From: Vicia villosa
Taxonomy: Eukaryota > Streptophyta > Magnoliopsida > Fabales > Fabaceae
Assembly (NCBI RefSeq): GCF_029867415.1
Contig: NC_081183.1
Coordinates: 32,410,980-32,474,979 of the forward strand
Direction of reading: 5' to 3'
Length of the DNA: 64,000 nucleotides
Every line of letters starts with the position of its first letter. Position 1 is the stretch's first letter. Of this stretch, positions 21,879 through 32,592 are shown piece by piece. Below the pieces are notes generated by a model. The model ran no database searches. It saw nothing but the letters and a program-made list of their open reading frames with translations, and was not told where the DNA came from. The position numbers and the translations under genes are program-made.

Positions 21879-22028
21879 TACCTGAAAGCACATAGATCCA
21901 GAGATGCATGTGCCGAGATCAAGATTCAAGGGTGCCTTGATTTAATCAAGGTTATTGATTATAGTTTCAACATTGTAGAAAATAGCAAGATTGTTGATGG
22001 TTAAATTGACATCAACACGATTTAAAGC

Positions 22029-23036
22029 CAAGGTGGAGATTATTGAAGTATGCCTTAAAATCTTTTTTGATGAAGAGAAGTAAAACATATTTAAATATTG
22101 CTCAAACCAGAAAATCTAAAATTCCAAAAAGTATTTCAGAAAGTCGAAAAATAAAATATTGCGTCATGAGGTGCTGGTGCTGCGGTGGCCGACGCAGCTT
22201 TCAAATGGAGGTTGGGAGGACACCATACGGTGATGGTGTGCGGAAGACCGCGGTGGTGGCTCCAGATACCCGACAGAGGCGGTCAACGTACGACAACAAA
22301 CATTTTCTAGCGGACAACGGCGGGTGGTCGGCGATCGACCATGGGAGAGGGTGGCGGGCCGAAGCACAACGGCACTGAAGCTCTGTACAGAGGATTTCAT
22401 CAGAGGGTCCAGAGTCCATACGGAAGTGTAGGTCGTGTTGGTTCAATTTTTGGAAAATCGGCTAGTTTCTCGGTTCGCGTGTTTTTTGGTCTTTTCAGTT
22501 CGGTCGATGGATCCATGTGTTAATGAGTTATGTTTTAGGATTTTCTTGTTGGGTTTTTTCTATTTTAAATATTTATCTCATCTATGTGTACAATGTGACA
22601 ATTTTAGAGGTTTAGAGTAAAAGGGAGAAATAAGGGTTTATAAATTAAGAAAATTCTTTTAGAGTTATCTAGAAGGGTCAGTCAATACTTCTTGTTACCT
22701 TGAGTTTGAGTGATTCATATATTGAAAGTTGGAGAGGTTGGGAAACTCTTGGGTGGAAAATAAAGGTTTGTTCTTGGAAGCCTCCAGGTTTGTTCATGGG
22801 AACTTTGAAAGCGAAATCTATTTTCTTTTAACTCATTTGTAATTTCTTGTAACAATTTTCCGAGTATAGTGAATTGGAGAGATACTCTTTCTCCCAGACG
22901 TAGATATTTTGATCGAATTGGGTAAACAAACATTTCTCCTTTTCTCACCTTTTTTTCTTCTGTTACTTTTCTGTTTATTGGTTAATATTGCTGAAGGCTG
23001 TTTATTTTAGTTTCTATTGTTCTTTGTCCCCACATA
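22029..23036 (+). mobile_element. Remnant 3' end of another copia element (polypurine tract plus LTR)
   Basis: AAGGTGGAGATTA at about 22030 looks like a copia polypurine tract, and TTGAAGTATGCC after it resembles an LTR start. The sequence then has a GC-rich core (22150-22400), a promoter-like middle, and an end with CTCTTTCTCCCAGACGTAG and GGGTAAACAAACATTTCTCC, as in the R-U5 part of dicot copia LTRs. No interior survives on the left except about 100 bp. Frames in the GC-rich core (up to 111 codons) are not convincing proteins. The limits are approximate. Confidence 0.5.
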
Positions 23037-23059
23037 TCAAATTGTTTATTTGAATTGAA

Positions 23060-23314
23060 TCTTGTCATTATCACAACATTTGGAGAGATTTTTTTAACAC
23101 ATACACTTTAATCTATGGAGCAAATGCCAACCAAATTGTACTCGGTGCCTTTTTATATTGAATTTCAATCTGATTCTTTCATCTCACTCAATTTTTCTTT
23201 TTCCAAAGCACAATCAAGACCTTGTTGGACTAAATAATCTTGTATCGTGTATTGCCATAAGGGGAAATCCATTCTCCCATCAAACAAAGGAATATTCAGC
23301 TTCAATGTAGCCAT
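23060..23314 (-). pseudogene. Tnt1-like copia gag, N-terminal fragment
   Basis: On the minus strand an ATG at 23314 opens MATLKLNIPLFDGRMDFPLW, then QYTIQDYLVQQGLDCALEKE. This is the conserved start of gag in Tnt1-related copia elements (FDG...W...DLLVQQGL). A stop follows after about 45 codons, then further recognisable but broken gag. Everything downstream (protease to RNase H) is missing, so only the 5' end of the element remains, abutting another copia LTR remnant on the left. Confidence 0.8.
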
Positions 23315-23393
23315 AATATTGTTTTAAAAAATAAAACTTAAATTAAATAAGATGATAGAAATCCTGTGATTTTCTCCCTTGATCGAAATATTT

Positions 23394-23406
23394 GCTCTAA
23401 TACCAG
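23394..23406 (-). other. Primer binding site of Tnt1-like element
   Basis: The minus strand reads CTGGTATTAGAGC, one base from the LTR. It carries one change (C to T) from the usual TGGTATCAGAGC. Confidence 0.75.
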
Positions 23407-23407
23407 T

Positions 23408-23804
23408 TGTTGGGAATGTAACAAGAGTAAATCTCCAAAAATTGAATAGAAATAAAATAAACTCACAATAAAAAATTTATTACTAACTTGCAATTTTAGA
23501 CATTAAAATTCTAAACCCTCTCAACAATTATTTTTGTACGAAAAAATAGAAAACCCTTTCAACAATTATTTTTGGATGGAAAAATAATAAAAAATCCTAA
23601 ACAATTATTTTTGGACAAAAAAAAATAGAAAACCCTCTCTAGATACACAACTACTCAAATCTCCAATACACCCAAAGACTAGAATTGATATGGAAAATAA
23701 ACTCAAATTAACTCTCTATTTATAATAAATTTTTATTTTTTTCCCTTCATATTACTCAACGTGAGACTTGATGAATGTCCACACTATATAATTATGTACC
23801 AACA
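23408..23804 (-). repeat. 5' LTR of Tnt1-like copia element (397 bp)
   Basis: The plus strand begins TGTTGGGAATG and ends GTACCAACA, so the LTR has 6-bp inverted ends TGTTGG/CCAACA. It contains three imperfect copies of a roughly 50-bp unit with CAACAATTATTTTTG at about 23520-23640. The right flank would start with the target duplicate TGGTA, but the other end is lost. Confidence 0.75.
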
Positions 23805-24185
23805 TGGTATTACCCTCTTTTAGAAAAAATAATTTTAAATTTATTTTTTAGAACAGTCTATTTAAGAGATAGTTTAATTCTAGAAAAACATAAAACAAAA
23901 AATGTGTTATTCGAAGAGTTAGAGTCTGTTTGAATGGATTTTGTAAGACCTTTTTTTTAATTTTTAAAGTTTGAAAATTATAAAACTTGTTAGTTAGTCT
24001 AATTTTACAAAATTGTTTTTGAAAACTATTCTCTTTTGTAACCCTCATCATCTCGTGGCTTGGTCAAAATTTATTTCGAACTAACTATCCCTTTATCTCG
24101 TTTCACTTTAATAAGGCAAATCCTTTAAAAAAATTTAATTGATGATAATTTGATAGTTACATGGTACTACTTTCGAACTATGTGC

Positions 24186-24486
24186 AAGTGGAGGAGCCAG
24201 AAATTTTAGGGAGTTTGGGCAAAAAATTTATACCTTGTTTTTACTAATTTTACATTCTGTTTCTACTAATTTTACCTTTAATTTTGTCTAAAAATTTTGC
24301 CCTTAATTTTGTTCAAAAATTTTACACCCTGTTTTTATTAATTTTGCCCTTAATTTTGACTAAAAATTAATAATTTTGCCCCTAGTGTTGTCTAAAAAAT
24401 CAACTATTAAGTGGGGAGTATACAACAAAATGAGAGGTTGAGCCCGGGCGCGTATCCGAGCTCGCTGGGCTATAGCTCCGCCCCTG
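24186..24486. mobile_element. hAT-like MITE, 301 bp
   Basis: Flanked by a perfect 8-bp duplication CTATGTGC (24178-24185 and 24487-24494), the length made by hAT transposases. The ends are imperfect inverted repeats: left AAGTGGAGGAGCC, right (complement) CAGGGGCGGAGCT, close to the common plant terminus CAGTGGCGGAGCC. The interior is non-coding and made of short degenerate repeats of AATTTTGCCCTTAATTTTG. It is non-autonomous and depends on a transposase elsewhere. Confidence 0.8.
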
Positions 24487-24494
24487 CTATGTGC

Positions 24495-25334
24495 TCTCTT
24501 TGTAAGTCGGATTTAGTGTTGAATAAGTTAAATATGCCTAACTTTGGATTTTCTCATCCCTAACATTCTCTTTAGAGCTTCTTTGTAAATTTTATTTCTC
24601 TTTTCCCTTTCACTACATGAGATTATACCGATAATAATAATATATAAATGAACACATTAAGTAAAGTATTTATTCAAAAAAATATTTTATCATTATATTA
24701 AGACAATTCAGTTTGTAATTATGCAATGACATAATTGGTGAGGCGGAATTCTTATTTCCGTCATATTTATTTTTTAAGAGGTGAAATTATGATTATAAAA
24801 TTAATTTAAATATTCTTTAAAAAAAATAGCAAAATAATTGTATAAACCGATAAGTGAGGCTCATGAATTAAGGACCATTACCAAACAACTAGTAAGGGAA
24901 AATACACGTGAATTTGGTACTAAATCACATGCCAAAATTGAATGATAGTAAACGTAAAACACACTTTCACAAGAATATCAAACCAAAGAATAAGGACAAA
25001 TTCCTCTTACAAAATTATTTTCCTCCTAATTATTTCATTTATTTGCCACGAAAGACTAAATAGAAAATCATTCATAAAATATATATTATGTTCGTTTTAA
25101 ATTTTTTAAAAACATGATTTTTTTAACTTTTTAAAATAAATTTATTAAAAAATTCAGAATATAACAGTTACTTCAAAGTCTTTTTTTTAATTGATTTTAA
25201 ACAACATAAATATTATTTATTAAAGACTCAAATATGGTAAAATTATATTTTTTAAAATATGTCTAAGAAATAATTTTTATTAAATTTATTATTAATATTT
25301 AATTTAAATGAATTTTAAAAAAAAATTAATTGAA
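24495..25334. other. AT-rich intergenic DNA, nothing recognised
   Basis: Very AT-rich sequence with long A and T runs. I see no coding frame, RNA gene or clear element here. Confidence 0.5.
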
Positions 25335-25420
25335 ATGTACTGACAGTGTAAAAAGATTTTATACAATCAACTAATCATAGATGTTTAAAATTGAGAAAAA
25401 TTTGACTTTTATTTTAACTA
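25335..25420. mobile_element. Partial MITE copy (GTACTGACAGTGTAAA family)
   Basis: ATGTACTGACAGTGTAAAAAG followed by a TTTTATACAATCAACTAATCA segment matches the left half of the MITE at 25744. The right end is not seen. Confidence 0.5.
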
Positions 25421-25743
25421 TCTATAAAATAATACAAACGAATGATGATGACGAATGTTTATTTTAATTTTTTTAAAAATAACTTTTGTATTATTATATT
25501 TTTAAAAAAAATTCACAAATAATTTCTTTTTACAAAAATTCAAATGAAAAGCTGATTACATAGATTTTATAAAAAAATTATTTTAAGTTTTTGATTAATT
25601 TATTACAACTTTTTTTAGATATTCATATTTTTTTAAAAACTCACTTAAATTCGAAAGTATATTAAATACTTTTTCATAAAAATCATTTTTAAGATATATA
25701 ATTTTAAAAAATTATGCACTTTTAATTATGGGAAAAAAGGAAA

Positions 25744-25899
25744 TGCACTGACAGTGTAAAGTATTTTTACACAGTCAACCAATGAGAGACATGCATCTGA
25801 ATAAAGCTCATTTTTAATTTTAAAAAACTGTAATTACATGGCAAATTAAAGCATTTTGATTGGTTGTATGTGTAAAACCGATTTACACTGATAGTGCAC
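25744..25899. mobile_element. MITE with inverted ends, about 156 bp
   Basis: Left end TGCACTGACAGTGTAAA and right end TTTACACTGATAGTGCA are inverted repeats. Inner arms GTCAACCAATGAG and TTGATTGGTTG are also complementary, so the whole unit can fold. It is non-coding. Related copies lie at 25335 and 30325-30575, on both sides of the PDK gene. Confidence 0.75.
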
Positions 25900-25909
25900 T
25901 ATCTTTAAA

Positions 25910-26635
25910 CTCTTTAATTATATTTTAAACTTCAATAACATATATTTATGTTATTAGATATTAAATTTAAATTTTTAAAAAATAATCAATTTTTTTAGTA
26001 TTTTAATTTTATTTTATAAAAAACATTTTAAAAATTTTTAATACAAAATATATTTTAAAGCTAAAATAAACTACCCAAAATCTAACTATTATTAAAATTA
26101 ATAAAACTCGTCTTACAATTCTTACTATCTTATCATAGTTTCAAAGCATTTAGTTTTAAAATTGTATTAAATTCAGTCAAAAAATTATAAACTAAAAAAT
26201 TAATCATTTTAAAATTGTTAATTTTTGTCATTATTTCCAAAAAGTTATTAAGATTAATTTTAATTAATCATTACAAGTCTTATTAATTCAATTAATGAAT
26301 TAAATTCTTAACTTCTAAGAATTCATGTATTAGTGAAAATTCGATATTTGAAAATGTGTTTATTAAATTACTAAAAAAATATTACAAAAAAGTATCAAAA
26401 AAAAAATTATCAAAACAAAAGAAGAAAAAAAAACCAAACCATGTGCTTAATATATGTAACCAGGTTTATAAAAACATCATAAGCTTATCCTTAAAATCAT
26501 CAATTCTCAAACAATACCTTAACACCATGAAAAAAACACCACTTCCTTCAAATTTCCCACTTTCCGGAAAACCCAAAGTTTCAATCTTTTCTTCTCTCAT
26601 TTCTGATTAACTTCCCAAAATCACTTTTTTAAGCC
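25910..26635 (+). other. Upstream region of the PDK gene
   Basis: AT-rich promoter side and 5' UTR. Immediately before the start codon is a pyrimidine-rich leader (CTTCCTTCAAATTTCCCAC and TCTTTTCTTCTCTCATTTC). No clear TATA box: AATATATG near 26449 is only a weak candidate. The 84-codon Lys-rich frame at 26356 is an artefact of AT-rich sequence. Confidence 0.4.
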
Positions 26636-29595
26636 ATGGCTGCAAAGAAAGCCATTGAAACATTCTCCAAGAGCTTGGTTGAAGATGTGCACAAATGGGG
26701 TTGTTTCAAACAGACAGGTGTGAGTTTAAGGTACATGATGGAGTTTGGCTCAAATCCCAGTGACAAGAATTTGCTGATTTCTGCACAGTTTCTTCATAAG
26801 GAACTTGCTATCAGGATTGCTAGAAGAGCTATTGAGCTTGAGAATCTTCCTTGTGGTTTGTCTCACAAACCTGCTATCTTGAAGGTGAATTTTTAGCCTT
26901 TTTGTCTTTTCAATCATTGCAATTTGGAATGAAATCATGGGTTGCTTTTTGTTGATCTTATCTGGTTTTGTATAATTCTGACTCTTTGATCTTATCTGTT
27001 TGAAGAGAAAAGAGATTTAGATGTTTCTTGCATGTTTCAGTTATTGGTGTTGTTTGTTAATTTTATTGTTTTGGACTATTTAGCAGTGAAACCTCTGAAA
27101 AAAAATCTGTGTTTGTGTCTGTGTATGTCTCTGTGTCTCTGCATGTGTCTGTGTCTGAAATCGACATTAACACTTGTGATTACGTTTAATTTATTCATTT
27201 TTTTTCAAATTATTACCAATATTGATGTATCTGTGTGCCGATGTTGTGTTTCTGGTGTCCGTGCTTTTGATAGGTTTTGGATGTTCCTTGCAAGTTTCAA
27301 TTTTTTTTGCATGTGTCTTGCAATTATTTTGATTATTTTAGTATTTGAAATGATGATTAAAAAAGTGGTTTTGAGGATTACTTGATAAGCATTAAGATTA
27401 TAATAATGTAGATTATTGATTTAGGTTTCTAGTTTATAATATAAAGTGGATAATGATCATGGCATGTTAAGCAATCTTTGCAATTGGTTTGGTCTATAAG
27501 CATGTGAAGTTCTGTTTAAGCTTTAAGAATTGTTTAATAGAACAGTTTTAAAGAGAGAGGTTGGTGTATAAGCATGTGAAGTTCTTGCTTTTATTCAGTG
27601 ATTCTTGATTATGGCAGATACTCTAAATCTTTGGGATAATAGTAGTCTTAAGATCAGATTTTGAAATATTGGTTGTGGTAATAGTAACAGTTGTGCCGCG
27701 ATTCTTAATATTGTGGAGGATCGCTGTCAAAACGTGTATTTTGCAGTTTCGTCGGCATTAAAAATCTCGCCGTGGCTCATTTCACGGTCGCAGATCTTTA
27801 TTCAATGATTCTTGATGATGGCGGATACTCAAATTTTTGGATGACTATGTAGATTAATCGCAGTTTAACCATGACAAAAAAATCGAGGTTTTATTTAACT
27901 ACGGTTTAACTGTGGCAAACATTTCTTATTTAGCCACGGTTTGACAGTGATGAATTTCGGGTCATATGCAGTAGCCCGCCCTTAAAGACGACCCTGATAA
28001 TAGTAACAGTTGCACTGTGATTTTTAAAATTATGGAGAATTGCTGTAAAAACACATGTTTTGCAGTTTCGTCAACGTTAAGAATCTTGTCGCGGCTCATT
28101 TCACGCTCATAGATCTTTGTTTGAAATTTTGTTTATAATGTTTTTGGATTGATGCAAATTTGTATTGGGATTGAATTTTTGCAGGTTAGGGATTGGTATT
28201 GGGATTCCTTTCGCGATATTCGATCGTTCTCCGAGATCAAGAATATGAATGATGAAAGAGAGTTCACTGAAGTGATAAAGGCCATAAAAGTGAGACACAA
28301 CAATGTGGTGCCTACAATGGCCTTAGGTGTTCAGCAATTGAAGAAAGATTTAAATCCAAAGATTTATAACGATGATATCGTCGAGATTCATAAGTTCCTT
28401 GATCGTTTTTACATGTCACGAATTGGAATCCGAATGCTTATAGGTTGGTTTCGAAAACAAGACACTACACGCCTTCTATAAGACTAAGCCGATTGTTTAT
28501 ACACTCTTACGATATAATGCGTGTTTTCCTTTTGTTGTTTTCAGGGCAGCACGTCGAATTGCACAATCCGAATCCGAACCCGAATGTCGTAGGTTATATA
28601 GACACGAGAATGTCTCCGGTGGAGGTAGCGAGAAATGCTAGTGACGATGCACGCGCTATATGCTGTCGTGAATATGGAAGTGCCCCTGATGTTCATATTT
28701 ACGGCGATCCTGATTTTACTTTTCCGTGAGTTACATACATTTTACTTCCACAAATTCATCTGTTCGATTTTTTAAAATGTTAATAATCGTATGTTTCTGC
28801 AACAGGTATGTTCCGGCTCACTTACATCTTATGGTATTCGAGTTGGTTAAGAACTCGCTGCGTGCTGTCGAAGAGCGATACATGAATTCCGACAAAGTTT
28901 CACCTCCCATAAGAATAATAGTTGCTGATGGATTAGAGGATGTTACCATAAAGGTAACTTCTGTTAACTTATATGATGATGCAGTTGTTCTTTTCAAGAT
29001 TCTTTTGTTAAGACGAAACTTTTGTTCGTTTCGTCTAAATGGAATTGCAGATCTCGGACGAGGGAGGTGGAATACCGAGAAGTGGTCTGCGGAAGATTTT
29101 TACGTATCTGTATAGTACTGCTAGAAATCCATTGGATGAACATACAGATCTTGGAGTAGGTGATAATGTGACAATGGCTGGATACGGATTCGGTCTTCCT
29201 ATTAGTCGTCTGTATGCTCGGTATTTCGGCGGCGATCTTCAAATAATCTCTATGGAAGGATATGGTAAGTAGACTTTCCACTTCATAACAACAAATTTCC
29301 TTCCAATAAATTTCCTTCTGTGTATCAGAGTCAGCTAAGTTTTTGGATGCTCTGTATAGATTAACACATTAACACAGTTTAAGTATGGTAAATCAAATAC
29401 GGCCCTTATTTTAACATGGTTTAACTGTGACAAATATTTTATCAGGCCTTTTATAATCATGACCGTCTTGGACGTCCTCAAAGACGATCCTCACAAATAT
29501 TCTGATATGGTCATTGGTTGATTTTTTTTTTTGTAGGGACTGATGCATATCTGCATCTATCTCGTTTGGGAGATTCACAAGAACCTTTGCCATGA
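26636..29595 (+). CDS. PDK: Pyruvate dehydrogenase (acetyl-transferring) kinase, mitochondrial; six exons, 369 aa
   Basis: Phosphorylates the E1-alpha subunit of mitochondrial pyruvate dehydrogenase and so shuts down pyruvate entry into the TCA cycle. Exons by GT-AG junctions and family similarity: 26636-26884, 28185-28443, 28545-28725, 28806-28953, 29051-29264, 29537-29595; together 1110 bp, 369 codons plus stop, and the plant enzyme is about 366 aa. Motifs: KWGCFKQTGVSLRYMMEFG near the N-terminus; H121 in KVRHNNVVP; GHKL ATPase N-box ELVKNSLRAV with N246; G1 box DEGGG (282-286); G2 box GYGFGLP (323-329); C-terminal SRLGDSQEPLP. No stop or frameshift is present. Intron 1 is 1.3 kb with internal repeats; the others are 80-272 bp. 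The start ATG sits in CCATGGC. It is the only intact host gene here, surrounded by repeats, and its last exon is duplicated at 34890-34948. Confidence 0.96.
27680..28125. repeat. Diverged duplication inside PDK intron 1
   Basis: About 27690-27815 and 28003-28125 share a pattern: TGCAGTTTCGTC, then AATCTYG.CG.GGCTCATTTCACG and AGATCTTT. Between them lie TTTAACTGTGGCAAACATTT and related near-palindromes around CCACGGTTTGAC. It is non-coding and probably an old MITE-like insertion that duplicated. Confidence 0.55.
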
Positions 29596-29860
29596 AATTA
29601 AGTCATTAGTTTTATGTCACATACAAGAATCATGGCATGCAACAATAAAGAAACATGGTTGAAACACATAAAAAAGAAGTAAATGTGCTGTCATTTTTTC
29701 TATATTATATAATTACTTGAGAAATTTGTTGTAAATATTCATACATAAGGTTGTTTATTATGGTAATGGTCCTTTCTTGGCCTTTCAATGAAAGGTTTGT
29801 GAATTTGTCCCTTTGTGATTGTTTTGAATGAATAAGGAAATTGATTTGTTTGGAGGGCCA
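29596..29860 (+). other. PDK 3' untranslated and downstream region
   Basis: Follows the TGA at 29593. AT-rich, with AATGAATAAGG at about 29828 as a possible non-canonical polyadenylation region. The same stretch is conserved in the duplicate at 34949-35290, which shows how far the duplication runs. Confidence 0.4.
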
Positions 29861-30324
29861 TTTTTGTGTGGTCCTTGGAAAATTCTAATCCAAACCAATG
29901 GGCACTATTGAAGTGAGATTATTAAAGGATTTCAATTTCACACTCCATCTGTTTTTTTAATTATATTTCATTTTGCAATTTTTATGGATTATTAAAATAT
30001 GTAACTAAATTTATATAAAAAATAAATTATAAATTATTTTATGAAATTATTATTTATGAATGATATGGGAAAGAATTTTTTTAAATAATAAAATAATAAA
30101 TACTTCAGACTATAATAAAAAAAAGTAGCATTATTGACTCTTTAATATTATGTATAATAATTTTTCTTTAAAATAATATATAATAAAAAAATCATGGGAA
30201 TAATTAATTAGTATGGTTAAAAAAATAAATAAACATTACTTTTTTAGTTTTTTAATTGAATTTAATTGTTAAATTTTTGTAGATGTTTGACTTTTTCTTT
30301 AATTATATATAAAGTATTGTGAAT

Positions 30325-30575
30325 AGATGCAATCCACCGATCGTGTAAAATATTTTATATTGACAGTAACAATTATTGCCTATTTTTTTTATTATATGTT
30401 GCTCTTAAAAACAATGAGAAAAAAGGATATTCACTGACAGTTTAAAATATTTTTACATGGTCAACCAATCACAACCATGTATTCAATTAAAACATAATTT
30501 TAATTTAAAAAAACTAATATGACATGACAAGTGTAAAAATTTTGATTGGTAAAAATGTTAAAATAATTTACAACA
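30325..30575. mobile_element. MITE copies of the ACTGACAG family downstream of PDK
   Basis: TTCACTGACAGTTTAAAATA at about 30430, GTCAACCAATCAC, and a right arm with TTTTGATTGGTAAAAATG match the MITE at 25744-25899 but are more diverged. A shorter fragment (GATCGTGTAAAATATTTTA) precedes it at about 30338. No clear target duplication. Confidence 0.55.
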
Positions 30576-30599
30576 AAAAATATAGAGTATAAATTATGT

Positions 30600-31970
30600 A
30601 TTTTTTAATTAATTTCTTTGAAAATTAATTAAAATAATCATTTTACGGCCAGTTTGTTGTAACTTTTAAAAAATGTAAATTTATTCCTTTTATTTTAAAA
30701 AAATAATTATGAAAATAAGTTTATGAAAAAAGTTTTTTAAACTAATTTTTATAAATTAAAGGAATTAATTTTTACATTCAATAATATAAATATACTTTAA
30801 TAAAGATTGAGACATAATCAAAATGATATATAGCAAATGATTTATGAAAAATGATTTAAAATAGTTTTAAATTTAAACAATTTTTTAAAATTTTAACATA
30901 AAATATAATAAAAAGATAAAATAAAAGTTTGTGAAAATTTATTTGAATTAATTTTTATTTAAAATTGTGTTTTAAAAATATCATAAATTTCTTTAACAAA
31001 AATATATAATACTTTAAAAAAATTTAAAAAATGAAATAAAAAACCTTTAATTATTTAAAGAATCACTTTTTAAAAAAATAAAGTTTTAAATAAGGTTTAG
31101 TGTACAAAACACATGATACTGACATGTATCTGGTCCTTTCAAGCATGCAAACTGCTGAGCCACAAAACACATGATACGATAAATATCTATATGCCACTAT
31201 TTTACTTTTTTATTATTTAAATTCTTATCATATTTTGCATATATGCACATAAAATAGATTCTTAATGTTTTAAATAAATTGAAACACTTAACTTTTCGGT
31301 GATTAAAGATGAGATGTATAGGAGGTTTAATTAGATATTTTAATTAATAATATAATATTAATTGTTATTTTATTTTGAATGTTTGGTTGAATTCGGTTTT
31401 TAGTAGTGTTTGAGCCTTTAAGTTTATTATCATTAGAAGTATTATATATTATAGTCTTATTGAGACATTAAAAAAAATCAAATAAAATCAAAAATTATGT
31501 TTTATCTTTATTTTAATTAAGTTATTTTAGTGTTCTTTCTCTTTTTTAATAGAAATCCTAGTTTATATCTTTGGTAAGAATTGCTTCTTATCAACATGAT
31601 TCATTGATTCCCATATAGATTAGATACTTCTATACCAAAAAAAATTCAGACAGTTGTCAACTAAATATAATTAAATTTTGGATCTTAGTAATGATTGTCC
31701 TAATGTTGATTAACATATAAAAATATTGTCATGAGAATACAGAGTCAAATATTTATTAATATAATAAGCAACTATTTTCGTATACAAACTTATCTCTTTT
31801 AATTATTTAGCCAATGTTCTAATAATACTATTTAGCAATTTGTTTTGATTTTTAAATTTAATTTAATTTTTAAATATAAAGTTCATGCTTAGAATGGGAG
31901 GTTGTCAAGTGGACTGGTGTTACCAAAAATCTATCATGTTCCCTTTACACTGATATAATTGGAAGATACA
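30600..31970. other. AT-rich intergenic DNA, nothing recognised
   Basis: Long A/T runs, no coding frame of note, no repeat I can name. Confidence 0.5.
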
Positions 31971-31975
31971 TTAGG

Positions 31976-32116
31976 AGCAAAGCAAAGACTTACATACAAT
32001 TTGTCTTTTTCAAGTCTCTCTTTCATGAGTTCAAGCCTCTTTAGCAAGCAGAGCAAAGACTTATATATAATTTGTCATTTTCAAGTCTCTCTTTCATGAG
32101 TTTAAGCGTCTTTATG
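31976..32116. repeat. Tandem duplication, two units of about 70 bp
   Basis: GAGCAAAGACTTA...CAATTTGTC...TTTCAAGTCTCTCTTTCATGAG occurs at about 31976-32045 and again at 32052-32116, with a few substitutions. It lies just upstream of the decayed gypsy gag. Confidence 0.8.
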
Positions 32117-32592
32117 ACGGCTTGAGCACCCCTTTCTCAGATAGATACGTCGACCCCAAAATGGGAGTCCCTACTCATATCGCACAATCATGTGTAGAAT
32201 GTGTATTGGGTCAACAAACGTGGCATTAGAGGTCGTGGAAATCAACCATGCTCCCTGAGTTTCAGGGAACCAACCACCCATTTTTGGAGTGATTACAGTA
32301 TACTAGAGAGACTAGGGCATAGGTTTAAGAGATGATAAATACCTTAATATTGTGATACAGAAGGGGACTAACAACACCGAGAAACTATCTAAATACAATA
32401 GTTTCCCATCTCTCGTGAGCTAGCTCTTAATACCTTCCCTGAAGTATTAGACAACCCTTATCCACTAGGGGTTCTTACGCATTCGTACTTTTAGCAAGTA
32501 CAATTTACGCCCTCGTGAGGCCTTGGTAAAATTGATGTGGACCACTATCACAACATTCAACCGTAGTCTTGTCTTTGCGCTCATCCTTCACC

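Noticed and set aside
22043..22523. Several overlapping frames up to 111 codons in a GC-rich patch
   Set aside because: All frames are open because stops are rare in GC-rich DNA; the patch lies in an LTR-like remnant and resembles no known protein.
26356..26610. 84-codon Lys-rich frame upstream of PDK
   Set aside because: Reads through A-runs in the PDK promoter side; no homologue recognised.
27032..27385. Cys/Leu-rich 117-codon frame
   Set aside because: It lies inside PDK intron 1 and comes from TGTGTCTGTG-like simple repeats.
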